Assembly (NCBI RefSeq): GCF_000317285.1
Contig: NZ_AJLN01000048.1
Location: forward strand, 1 to 33,530
Origin: Chlorogloeopsis fritschii PCC 6912
GTDB taxonomy: Bacteria; Cyanobacteriota; Cyanobacteriia; Cyanobacteriales; Nostocaceae
Length of the DNA stretch: 33,530 bases
Direction: 5' to 3'
The notes under the pieces were generated by a model that saw only the letters and a list, made by a program, of their open reading frames with translations, was not told the DNA's origin and made no database searches. Position numbers and translations under genes: made by a program. Shown here piece after piece: positions 26,425-33,530 of the stretch. Every line of letters starts with the position of its first letter. Position 1 is the first letter of the stretch.

Positions 26425-26619
26425 ATGACATCACCTAAGCCAACAGTCGATGCCCCGACTGCACAAATTACCCTAGATGCGTTCTCATCCCTTCCATTCA
26501 CGCTCATACAGGATGGACAACGCCACTATCTAGCAGACAAATTAAGACTTTCTAAAACGTGTCCACTGCGGAGAACAAGTCTTGCTACTGGGATACCATT
26601 GCTCGATGAAAACAACTAA
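26425..26619 (+). CDS. Small open reading frame of unknown function
   Basis: A 64-codon frame starting ATG, with LPFTLIQDGQRHYLADKLRL in its middle. No family is recognised, there is no membrane segment and no clear ribosome binding site. It begins 15 nt after the IS-like hairpin and lies 317 bp before the lanthipeptide precursor. Its residue composition is not obviously random, but similarity support is lacking. It may be a fragment or spurious. The following stretch to 26795 holds only a CTCTGCGACTCTGCGGC repeat-like motif and a small CTAGCT/AGCTAG inverted repeat at 26725-26742. Confidence 0.25.
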   Translation: MTSPKPTVDAPTAQITLDAFSSLPFTLIQDGQRHYLADKLRLSKTCPLRRTSLATGIPLLDENN

Positions 26620-26795
26620 TTTATTTCACCAATTTGAAATCCGCTGTAGCAATCTACTCTCTGCGACTCTGCGGCTTGGCGTGAGACAAATTCTCGATCA
26701 GCAACGTCGAAAATCTCATTTCTCCTAGCTGTGATGAGCTAGTTACATTATTTTTGCATTTAACTGGGAAGTGTTTCTAAATTGGCGATTTTCTC

Positions 26796-26853
26796 CCCTA
26801 GTTCTCCCCGATTTATCTCTACTTTAAAAAATAAGCCAGCAGAGAAAGCTGCA
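26796..26853 (+). promoter_or_regulatory. 58-bp element repeated upstream of precursor and HlyD genes, copy 1
   Basis: The element opens with CCCTAGTTCTCCCCGATTTA plus TCTCTA (26 nt) and closes with CAGCAGAGAAAGCTGCA; the 15-nt centre is AT-rich and variable. The end contains a small stem GCAG/CTGC. The second copy at 31242-31298 shares the first 26 nt exactly and 16 of the last 17. Copy 1 ends 83 bp before the precursor ATG, a position suited to a promoter or leader element. Its function is unknown. Confidence 0.55.
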
Positions 26854-26936
26854 CCGGACAAATGCTAATTCCCTGCTGTAATGCTTTAACTAACCGAAAC
26901 GTATTTGATTACTGAATTAAAAAGAGTAACACAATC

Positions 26937-27206
26937 ATGATAGCACAAATTAAAGAACTGCTCGCCAATGCTCAACTGCAACAAAAGATTGAAGAAGCCG
27001 CCGATCTAGCAGAAAGCATTAAGTTGATTGTGAGCGCGGGTGCAGAAAAGGGTTACAACTTCACAACCGAAGCCGTCTCTCAATTGCTGGCAGAGTTAAC
27101 TTCTCCAGAAACCACAGAACTGAGTGAGGAGGAATTACTCATGGTGAGCGGAGGAGCTACACCCCATACTGGTATGTGCCCCCATTGTTACACCAAAACT
27201 AAATAG
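26937..27206 (+). CDS. Nif11-type lanthipeptide precursor (LanA)
   Basis: An 89-aa precursor peptide. The leader (1-73) is of the Nif11-like class: amphipathic helices around IKELLANAQLQQKIEEAADL, then GYNFTTEAVSQLLAEL, and the ELSEEELLMVSGG end with a double-glycine cleavage site at 72-73. The 16-residue core ATPHTGMCPHCYTKTK has Thr75, Thr78, Thr86 and Thr88 for dehydration and Cys81 and Cys84 for ring closure. The LanM gene follows on the same strand. A C39 peptidase, normally in an ABC exporter, would cut after the GG; none is in the window. The spacing of Thr and Cys allows one or two rings; the topology cannot be read from sequence. The CPHC tetrapeptide is unusual in a lanthipeptide core. 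Confidence 0.9.
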   Translation: MIAQIKELLANAQLQQKIEEAADLAESIKLIVSAGAEKGYNFTTEAVSQLLAELTSPETTELSEEELLMVSGGATPHTGMCPHCYTKTK

Positions 27207-27309
27207 TCTGAAAACCTAAAGTCGTCTCCCAACAATTTCCTGCACGCAAAATCTGGCTAATTTCGATACTGAGCACAGAGGCTCGTTGCAGGAGGTTCTC
27301 TACCAAAGC

Positions 27310-27346
27310 TCCCCCCTTTCCTGTCCCAATCAAGGATTTGGGGGGA
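27310..27346. repeat. Hairpin between precursor and lanM
   Basis: TCCCCCC (27310-27316) pairs with GGGGGGA (27340-27346), with an inner TCCT/AGGA stem at 27319-27322 and 27333-27336. It lies 104 bp after the precursor stop. The run after it (TTTCCTC) is not a clear U-tract, so at most it is a weak terminator or a 3'-end stabiliser. Confidence 0.45.
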
Positions 27347-27418
27347 TTTCCTCAATTATGTGTGGCAAATACTTATTGGCGTCCATAATTGCAAGATCCA
27401 ATTTTTAGGTAATAACGA

Positions 27419-27469
27419 ACACGGATAAACACAGATGCACACGGATAATTTATCTGTGTTTATCTGTGT
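27419..27469. repeat. 18-bp inverted repeat between precursor and lanM
   Basis: The arm ACACGGATAAACACAGAT (27419-27436) pairs with ATCTGTGTTTATCTGTGT (27452-27469) at 17 of 18 positions, the exception being a G-U wobble. The loop is 15 nt. There is no T-run after it. This type of CACAGAT/ATCTGTG palindrome looks like an interspersed repeat, and it would be strong in an RNA spanning precursor and lanM. Confidence 0.6.
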
Positions 27470-27477
27470 CCATCTGC

Positions 27478-27600
27478 GGAAAGTTTGTAGACGCCGAAGG
27501 CGGCTTCCCGTTCGCCGTAAGGCGTTCCCGTAGGGTAGGGTGCGGAGGTTTCCTCCGTTAGCGTAGCTCCTCGCGGAGCGAGGCTCAAAGCTTTCCAAGA
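27478..27600. repeat. REP-like tandem palindrome cluster upstream of lanM
   Basis: A chain of short palindromes: GCCGAAGGCGGC, CGCCGTAAGGCG, GGAGGTTTCCTCC and GCTCCTCGCGGAGC. It runs directly up to the region of the GTG at 27603, the earliest possible lanM start. Related clusters occur at 12838-12992 and 31488-31590. Confidence 0.75.
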
Positions 27601-27683
27601 CAGTGGTCGATTTTCAAACACTGATATTCATTCCCATCAACGCAGCGTACACCAGAATTGTTTCTGCTTGTCTAGCTACTACC

Positions 27684-30600
27684 ATGAACAAACCAGTCAT
27701 CGCCCAATTACTTGTTCAACCTTCCAAACAGATCGCTGCCACCGACTTAACTACTATCGTTGCCAACGCCAGCTTTCTCTGGGAACGCCTCGATACAGAA
27801 AGATTTGCGATCGCTACCGAACAAGATCAGAAACAGGAAATTCAACGTCTGCTCGATCGCTGGTGTCAAGTTGTAGCACAAGGCAATTGGGATACTTTAC
27901 AGAAACGCTTGCGGTGGGAAGGACTAGACATTGATACCATTCGTCTCCGATTGGGAAACGTGCAGATTGCTAGCGATTGCGTTTTGCCAGATTGGGCAGA
28001 AACTTTGCAGCAAATCATGCAAACCGCCACAGAATTTATACCTAAAAAGCAAGTATTTCTACCACTCGATCCGCAAAATCCTGTCCCCTTTGAACATATC
28101 CTATTACCAGTTGTTCAGGTTGCCAGACAGCAATTACTTACTCGTCTTGATTGTCTTCCCTTATCGCTCCTTTCAGAAGTTGCTTATCATTCTTTAGAGC
28201 ATAATTTGCTACAACAATTAGGGAGACTTTGTGCCAAAACACTGGATTTTGAGTTTTCTCAGGTGCGCCCGCTTAATAATCACCTGCTTAACTTACTAGG
28301 ACTGAAAAAAGATAGTAGCAACAGCAAGACTCACTACACTAAATTCGTCAATCAACTTTTACAAGATGGATTGCTAACATTCTTTCAAAAGTATCCAGTG
28401 CTGGGGCGGTTAGTGGCAACAACTGTTAATTTCTGGGTAGAGTTCACGAGCGAGTTTCTCCAACGGCTGCGGCTTGACAGAGCAGACATTCAACGAACTT
28501 TCAGCTCAACCACCGACAGCTTAGGCAAAGTTGCTAGCATCCAAGCCTCTGTTTCCGATCCCCACAACCGCGGAAGAAGCGTTATTTTGCTCACGTTTGA
28601 GTCTGGACTTAAACTCATTTATAAACCAAAAGATTTAGGTTTAGAGGTTGCCTTTAACCAATTTTTAGACTGGTGCAATCACCACAGTCAACTCTTAGAT
28701 TTCAAACTGATCCAGGTACTCAACCGGAACAATTACGGATGGGTGGAATATGTCGAGCATCAACCTTGTGTTGATGAAGCCGCCGCCGCACGCTTTTATG
28801 AGCGAGCCGGAATGTTGTTGTGTGTGATTTATGCTCTGCGAGGAACAGACTGCCACAACGAAAACTTAATTGCCTGTGGCGAACATCTGGTGTTAGTCGA
28901 TATGGAAACTTTGCTCCACCACGAAGCTAATGTGATTGCATCCCCGGCTACCCAAGATTTTGAGACAGCGGCTGTACAGCAGTTTTGGGATTCAGTGCTA
29001 CGTACAGGGCTTTTACCTCATTGGGATTTGAGTGGCGATCGCCAAGTTGCTTATGACATTAGCGGCTTAGGCAGTACAGATCCTCAACAAACGCCTCTCA
29101 AAGTACCTCGCTGGCAGCTAATTAATACTGACGATATGCACCTGGCGAGTAAATCTGTAATTTTAGCTGTTGAGAAAAATGTACCGCACTTAGGGGAAAT
29201 TGCCTTATCTGCCCATAATTATCAGGCGCAAATTGCTGATGGGTTCGAGCAGATGTATCGCTTTCTCATGGCAAATCAAGACTTCTTGCTTTCACAAAAA
29301 AGTCCCCTCACGGCAATGCGCTCTCGGCAAGTTCGTTTCGTCTTCCGGGCTACTCGCATCTACGGTATCATCCTCCAAAAAACTTTAGCACCCGATTACC
29401 TCAAACACGGAGTAGACTTTAGCATTGAACTCGATCTTCTCAGCCGTGCTTTTCTAGTTGCTCAAGAAAAACCCAATGCATGGGCGATTTTGAGCGCGGA
29501 ACTACGAGCGATGGAACAATTGGATATTCCATTTTTCACGGCGAGCACAGTTAGTGATGAACTTAGTGTGAGCGTGGATAAATCTATTTCGCACTACTTC
29601 AAGCAACCTAGCTACCAGCATATGCTGAATCATATCCAAGCCTTGGGTGAAGCCGATTTAGCTCGGCAATTAGCAATTATTCACGGCTCCTTCCATGCTC
29701 AAGTGGCACGAACCGCAAACGAGAACAACCACAAATGGCAAGTTGAGTCTTTGCCGTTACTAAGTCAGGAACAATTAATTGCAGAAGCTAGAGCGATCGC
29801 AACAGAATTAGAAGCCAGAGCCATTCCAGATCCCGATGGCAGTATCAACTGGATCGGCTTGGGCTATGTGCCTGAGGTAGAGCGATATCGGCTCCAAGTA
29901 TTAGACTACAGTCTTTATGAAGGACGTTGTGGAGTTGCTCTATTTTTAGCGGCACTTGATCGCGTAGCTGGTGACTCACGATGGGGCAATTCAGCACTAA
30001 AGACACTACAACCCCTGCGTCAGCAAATCCACACCACCGACTTAGAATCTCAGCAACGAATCGCTCGCAGTATGGGAATCGGTGGTGCAGTCGGTTTAGG
30101 TTCCACAATCTATGCGTTTGTGAAAGTCAGTCAATTCTTAGGCGATGCAAAGCTATTACAAGATGCTCAAGCATTAGCCGATTGGATGACACCGGAGTTG
30201 ATAGCTGCAGATAAAAAATTAGATATTGTTGGCGGTTCTGCCGGAGCCATTTTAGGGCTAATGTCTCTTTATCAAGCAACGGGTGCCGAAAATGTTTTAG
30301 CAAAAGCGATCGCCTGCGGACAGCATTTACTTGCCCATCGCTACAACCACGAAGGCGCTCCCCAAGCCTGGCAAACTTTATCTCAAACACCCTTAACAGG
30401 TTTCTCTCACGGTGCGGCAGGCATCTCCTATGCCCTACTGCGACTCTACGCCGTCACCCAGGATTGTGATTACTTAGCAGCCGCACTGGAAGGAATTAAG
30501 TACGAACGCAGTGTCTTTTCTGAAACTAATGGGAACTGGCACGACTTACGTAAATTTAACTCAAAGGCGCAACCTGGCTTTCCGGTAAAGTGGTGTCATG

Positions 30601-30986
30601 GTGCAGCCGGAATTGGTTTGGCGCGTCTGGGCAGTCTTGACATGGTAAAGACACCAGAAATAGAACGAGAGATTGAAATTGCACTGCAAGTTACCCAGAA
30701 CTATGGCTTGCAAACCATAGATCATCTCTGCTGTGGAAATTTAGGTAGGGTGGAGGTGCTGTTAGTTGGCGCTCAACGTTGCTCTCGTCACGATTGGCAT
30801 CAAGCTGCTGTGCAAAATGCAACGAATGTTGTTGCTAGAGCCAAACAAACGGGAGCATATCAATTATTTCCCAATTTACCTGGTTCAGTATTCAACCCAG
30901 GATTTTTTCAAGGCACAGCTGGGATTGGTTACGAAATGCTGCGTCTAGCTAATAATGACTTGCCTTCAGTACTGTTATGGGAATAA
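27684..30986 (+). CDS. lanM: Class II lanthipeptide synthetase LanM, CCG type
   Basis: A bifunctional enzyme that phosphorylates and eliminates Ser/Thr of the precursor core, then adds Cys thiols to form (methyl)lanthionine. It is 1100 aa from ATG 27684. GTG 27603 would add 27 residues that abut the repeat cluster and look unrelated. The N-terminal dehydratase half shows LIYKPKDLGLEV, GTDCHNENLIACGEHLVLVD and RFVFRATRIYG. The C-terminal LanC-like cyclase has GIGGAVGLGS, FSHGAAGISYALL, WCHGAAGIGLARL, HLCCGNLGRVE and FFQGTAGIGYEML. Counting from the GTG, the zinc ligands would be Cys998, Cys1043 and Cys1044. The CCG motif, in place of CHG, marks the ProcM-like clade with a three-Cys zinc site and broad substrate range. 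The gene is preceded by the precursor and followed by a strong terminator. Confidence 0.95.
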   Translation: MNKPVIAQLLVQPSKQIAATDLTTIVANASFLWERLDTERFAIATEQDQKQEIQRLLDRWCQVVAQGNWDTLQKRLRWEGLDIDTIRLRLGNVQIASDCVLPDWAETLQQIMQTATEFIPKKQVFLPLDPQNPVPFEHILLPVVQVARQQLLTRLDCLPLSLLSEVAYHSLEHNLLQQLGRLCAKTLDFEFSQVRPLNNHLLNLLGLKKDSSNSKTHYTKFVNQLLQDGLLTFFQKYPVLGRLVATTVNFWVEFTSEFLQRLRLDRADIQRTFSSTTDSLGKVASIQASVSDPHNRGRSVILLTFESGLKLIYKPKDLGLEVAFNQFLDWCNHHSQLLDFKLIQVLNRNNYGWVEYVEHQPCVDEAAAARFYERAGMLLCVIYALRGTDCHNENLIACGEHLVLVDMETLLHHEANVIASPATQDFETAAVQQFWDSVLRTGLLPHWDLSGDRQVAYDISGLGSTDPQQTPLKVPRWQLINTDDMHLASKSVILAVEKNVPHLGEIALSAHNYQAQIADGFEQMYRFLMANQDFLLSQKSPLTAMRSRQVRFVFRATRIYGIILQKTLAPDYLKHGVDFSIELDLLSRAFLVAQEKPNAWAILSAELRAMEQLDIPFFTASTVSDELSVSVDKSISHYFKQPSYQHMLNHIQALGEADLARQLAIIHGSFHAQVARTANENNHKWQVESLPLLSQEQLIAEARAIATELEARAIPDPDGSINWIGLGYVPEVERYRLQVLDYSLYEGRCGVALFLAALDRVAGDSRWGNSALKTLQPLRQQIHTTDLESQQRIARSMGIGGAVGLGSTIYAFVKVSQFLGDAKLLQDAQALADWMTPELIAADKKLDIVGGSAGAILGLMSLYQATGAENVLAKAIACGQHLLAHRYNHEGAPQAWQTLSQTPLTGFSHGAAGISYALLRLYAVTQDCDYLAAALEGIKYERSVFSETNGNWHDLRKFNSKAQPGFPVKWCHGAAGIGLARLGSLDMVKTPEIEREIEIALQVTQNYGLQTIDHLCCGNLGRVEVLLVGAQRCSRHDWHQAAVQNATNVVARAKQTGAYQLFPNLPGSVFNPGFFQGTAGIGYEMLRLANNDLPSVLLWE

Positions 30987-31160
30987 GGTGATGATTATTG
31001 GCGTTAAAGAAAACTAGGTGAGAGATTGTTGACAAATCGCGATCGCCTCCCCTACTTTTACCCTATTTATCTGTAAATTAACAGAAATTCAACAGAAAGC
31101 GCTAAGATAGATGGAAATTTAATGACCTCCCTTTTGTGTTGTGGGAGTAAGTGTGTTGTT

Positions 31161-31214
31161 AATTCTCGTCAAAGACACTTGGAAAGACTAGTGGTTCTTT
31201 GGCGAGAATTTTTT
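31161..31214 (+). terminator. Strong intrinsic terminator after lanM
   Basis: AATTCTCG (31161-31168) pairs perfectly with CGAGAATT (31203-31210). The stem continues through TCAAAGA with TCTTTGG (one T-G pair), then CACT (31176-31179) with AGTG (31190-31193) past a 2-nt bulge. The loop is about 10 nt. A run of six T (31209-31214) overlaps the stem base. It lies 175 bp after the lanM stop and would close the precursor-lanM transcript. Confidence 0.85.
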
Positions 31215-31241
31215 ATGATTGACGATTGCTGCTTGCACCTA

Positions 31242-31298
31242 CCCTAGTTCTCCCCGATTTATCTCTAGATTAAGAGTTGTTCAGCAGAGAAAACTGCA
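31242..31298 (+). promoter_or_regulatory. 57-bp element repeated upstream of precursor and HlyD genes, copy 2
   Basis: It shares the first 26 nt (CCCTAGTTCTCCCCGATTTA plus TCTCTA) and 16 of the last 17 nt (CAGCAGAGAAAACTGCA) with the copy at 26796-26853. It is located just after the lanM terminator and 367 bp before the HlyD start. The spacer from 31299 to 31487 shows an ACAGAGGCACTGAGAACACG repeat-like piece and no open frame. Confidence 0.55.
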
Positions 31299-31487
31299 TA
31301 TTAAAAACAAACCACAGAGGCACTGAGAACACGGAGAAATAAGGAATAGAGAGGTTTATTGCATTAGGTTGTTGAGTTTTTTTAAATTTGAAAGTTCCTA
31401 AGTTTTTATACAGAGGTGATATAGCTGTTGCTTCTCTCTTGTGTATGCGCTAGAAGTGCTTTTTAATTACCAATGACAAAGCGCAAA

Positions 31488-31590
31488 GTCTGTAGACGCT
31501 TTTGCGTCTTCCCGCAGGGTGCGGAGTCTACTTAACAGAAGCCGCTCCGCGTCTACCTCCGAAGCGCGCAAGCTCCTCCACAAGAAGGCT
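31488..31590. repeat. REP-like palindrome cluster upstream of HlyD gene
   Basis: It contains GACGCTTTTGCGTC, CCCGCAGGGTGCGGAG and CCGCTCCGCGTCTACC. The pieces match those found before lanM and inside the giant kinase genes. An opposite-strand frame across it is a by-product. Confidence 0.7.
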
Positions 31591-31665
31591 CAGAACTTTG
31601 TAAGAGAGGACAAATGACGAAAATAACCGTGAACTGACTATAGATAAAGAGAAGAACGAAGAACA

Positions 31666-33105
31666 ATGCAGCTCAAACAAAATAAAATCTTTCGCCAAGA
31701 AGCCCTCGATCGCCTGTCTTCTCCTGAACAACTAGATCAAGCAATCCAAATTGTCAAGCCCCAAGGGTGGCTAACCTTAACTGCGATGGGCTTTTTAGTT
31801 GCTATGGTTGGAGTTTGGAGTATATTTGGGCGAATTCCTTTAACTGTGACAGGACAGGGAATTCTCATTCGTCCGCGACACGTAGTACAATTTCAATCTC
31901 CTAGTTCCGGTCAATTGCTAAATTTGAAAGTCAAACCAGGAGATATCGTCAAAAAAGGAGACGTGCTGGGCGTTATCGATCAATCTGCGCTGAAGCAGCA
32001 ATTGCAGCAAGAACAAGCAAAGTTGCAGCAACTACAAATTCAGAATCAAGAAATTGATAAGTTAAAAAAGCAGCTAATTACCCAGCAAATCCAAATCCTA
32101 AAGCAGCAACGAATGGATATGGAAAGCAGCCTCAAGCGAGAACAAGTAACGCCGAAGTTGCGAGATCAGACAATGAGCGCGATCGCCCAAAAACGCCAAA
32201 GCTTGCAGCAAAGAAAGCAACAAATTAGCTACTTGCTTGAAATCCTCAAACAACGAGTTGAAAACAGACGTCAACTCCTTGAAGAAAGTGCAATTAGCCA
32301 AGATTTGTTTGTGCAAACCCAGCAGGAATACTTTAATACCCAAACACAGCTTTTAGATATTGAAACGCAATTAAAAGAACTTGATATTGAATCAACTAAT
32401 ACCCAAAGAGATTATTTACAAAATCTTAATAAAACTGATGAAATTAAGACTAAAATTAAAGACTTAAAAACTCAAGAAACAAAATTACAGACACAAGAAC
32501 TTCAGCAATCGATCGAAAAAACAAATCAAATTCGGGAAGTCAAGCGTCGCATCGCTCAATTAGAACTACAATTAGCAAAAGAAAGTAACATTATTAGTAA
32601 GTATAACGGTCAAATATTAGAATTAAGTGTTGTTCCAGGTCAAATTGTTAATTCGGGTATTCGCCTTGGCTCTATCGAAGCAGAAGATCCCAAAACAAAA
32701 CTTGCCAGCCTTGTTTACTTTGCTAATAAAGATGGTAAACAAATTAAACCTGGAATGTCAGTACAGGTTACTCCCAGCTTTGCAAAACGCGAGCGAGAAG
32801 GCGGTATTGTGGGCAAAATCGCAAATATATCTTCCTTTCCTGTCACAACACAAGATATTGCTGCACAGGTTGGCAATCAAGAAATTGCAGCTACTCTTGC
32901 AGGTAAAGGAGAAGGCAAAGTTCAAGCTTTTGTGGAATTACAAGAAGATCCAACTACGCCAAGTGGCTATAAATGGTCATCCTCACAGGGGCCATTACTA
33001 AAACTATCATCTGGTACCACTACTTCAGTTCAAGTCAAGGTGGGGGAAACAGCACCTATTTCTTATATTATCCCGATACTTCGCTCTTGGACGGGCATCT
33101 ATTAA
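31666..33105 (+). CDS. HlyD-family membrane fusion protein, NHLP bacteriocin secretion type
   Basis: A 479-aa periplasmic adaptor that bridges an inner-membrane ABC exporter to the outer membrane. A cytoplasmic N-terminus of about 34 residues is followed by one membrane helix (about 35-56, LTAMGFLVAMVGVWSIFG). Then come a biotinyl-lipoyl-like half motif (VVQFQSPSSGQLLNLKVKPG, DVLGVIDQ), a long Gln/Lys-rich coiled coil (about 110-305), the second lipoyl half (YNGQILELSVVPGQIVNSG) and a beta-barrel-like C-terminus. The architecture and the GRIPLTVTGQGILIRP segment fit the NHLP-system HlyD proteins that sit with Nif11/NHLP precursors. Its position after the precursor and LanM supports export of the lanthipeptide. 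It has terminators on both sides, so it appears to be a single-gene unit. The cognate ABC peptidase/permease genes are not in the window. Confidence 0.9.
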   Translation: MQLKQNKIFRQEALDRLSSPEQLDQAIQIVKPQGWLTLTAMGFLVAMVGVWSIFGRIPLTVTGQGILIRPRHVVQFQSPSSGQLLNLKVKPGDIVKKGDVLGVIDQSALKQQLQQEQAKLQQLQIQNQEIDKLKKQLITQQIQILKQQRMDMESSLKREQVTPKLRDQTMSAIAQKRQSLQQRKQQISYLLEILKQRVENRRQLLEESAISQDLFVQTQQEYFNTQTQLLDIETQLKELDIESTNTQRDYLQNLNKTDEIKTKIKDLKTQETKLQTQELQQSIEKTNQIREVKRRIAQLELQLAKESNIISKYNGQILELSVVPGQIVNSGIRLGSIEAEDPKTKLASLVYFANKDGKQIKPGMSVQVTPSFAKREREGGIVGKIANISSFPVTTQDIAAQVGNQEIAATLAGKGEGKVQAFVELQEDPTTPSGYKWSSSQGPLLKLSSGTTTSVQVKVGETAPISYIIPILRSWTGIY

Positions 33106-33143
33106 AAGGGAACAGGGAACAGATAAAAGGAACTATTTCTATT

Positions 33144-33184
33144 AGATTCCCGACTTTCTAAGAAGTTGGGAATCTTGGTTTTTA
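33144..33184 (+). terminator. Intrinsic terminator after HlyD gene
   Basis: GATTCCCGACTT (33145-33156) pairs with AAGTTGGGAATC (33163-33174) with one G-U pair. The outer A-T pair extends it, and the loop is TCTAAG. TTGGTTTTTAAT follows. It lies 39 bp after the HlyD stop. Confidence 0.85.
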
Positions 33185-33530
33185 ATACTTAGTTGAATAT
33201 ATACTTGTCTAAAAAGAAAATACTGAAAAATCTTCTTCGGCGATTTTTAATTTGTAAAGTTAAATGTAGATATATGGAAGCTCAAATTTGTTTTTTTCAT
33301 AAAGAGAGAGTATTGGTTATCAACAGGATACTTATAAATTTCGGTGCTGAATATTCTGGAAAATTTTGATTTATCCTCCTTAAAGTAGAGGAAATAAATT
33401 AAAACTTTTGCTTTATTGTGCCACGATTCAGTTGTATTCTTTACTTTGTCATTAGAAAAACTAAACAAAAAATTTAGGTTCTTCAGTACTTGATATGCTA
33501 AATCATTAAATAAAAAAGACAAACAAGTGA
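33185..33530. other. AT-rich stretch without a recognised gene
   Basis: The sequence is strongly AT-rich compared with the genes to the left. The only notable frame is 91 codons on the minus strand (33247-33522), rich in Phe, Lys, Asn and Tyr as expected from composition alone. No family, signal or repeat is recognised. No start of an ABC transporter gene is seen before the window ends. Confidence 0.5.

Noticed and set aside
31299-31487. Possible second lanthipeptide precursor after the second copy of the 57-bp element
   Set aside because: All frames were scanned by eye for a Nif11 leader or GG motif and none was found.
31528-31731. 67-codon minus-strand frame before HlyD
   Set aside because: Spans the REP cluster and the HlyD N-terminus in antisense.
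33247-33522. 91-codon minus-strand frame
   Set aside because: Composition is what AT-rich noncoding DNA would give (Phe, Lys, Asn, Tyr); no motif, ribosome binding site or family.

Overview
The window looks like chromosomal DNA of a filamentous, probably heterocyst-forming cyanobacterium (Nostocales-like). The evidence is the dense GCGATCGC (HIP1) octamers inside genes, an NdhA of plastid/cyanobacterial type, several multi-PAS/GAF hybrid histidine kinases, an Rcp1-like response regulator, and many short palindromic REP-like repeats and purine/pyrimidine tracts between genes. No rRNA, tRNA, CRISPR array or complete transposon was seen.

Layout. (1) 1-8139, minus strand: a signalling block. In transcription order it holds a GAF-PAS3 hybrid kinase (938 aa), a REC-PAS2-GAF kinase (811 aa) whose GAF carries the two-cysteine signature of a DXCF cyanobacteriochrome, a 120-bp tandem repeat, an Rcp1-like receiver (148 aa) and a REC-PAS hybrid kinase (630 aa) paralogous to the first. 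(2) 8140-9031: gene-free, with repeats and hairpins. (3) 9038-15294, plus strand: unrelated genes separated by repeats: moaE, a decayed GH13 alpha-amylase-family fragment, an AI-2E-family permease, a DUF389 membrane protein, an AraC-family regulator and a stand-alone ndhA. (4) 15327-26236, minus strand: two very large tandem paralogous hybrid kinases. Both contain repeat-derived insertions inside the ATPase and receiver domains; in the upstream one the receiver insertion breaks the reading frame. (5) 26342-33530, plus strand: an IS200/IS605-like hairpin, then a class II lanthipeptide locus: a Nif11-type precursor peptide, a CCG-type LanM synthetase, a strong terminator, an HlyD/NHLP-type membrane fusion protein and a second terminator.

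How the parts work together. The lanthipeptide genes form the clearest pathway. LanM would dehydrate Thr residues of the 16-residue core and close thioether rings with its two Cys; the HlyD protein would join an ABC exporter/peptidase that is not in the window. The kinase blocks are sensory. The four-gene block may be a light-responsive phosphorelay using the Rcp1-like receiver; the giant kinases have no dedicated output partner nearby.

The most notable points are the CCG-LanM with its single CPHC-containing core, a 57/58-bp element repeated upstream of both the precursor and the HlyD gene, the candidate DXCF photoreceptor, and repeat elements living inside kinase coding sequence, one of which sits at a frameshift that splits a receiver domain.
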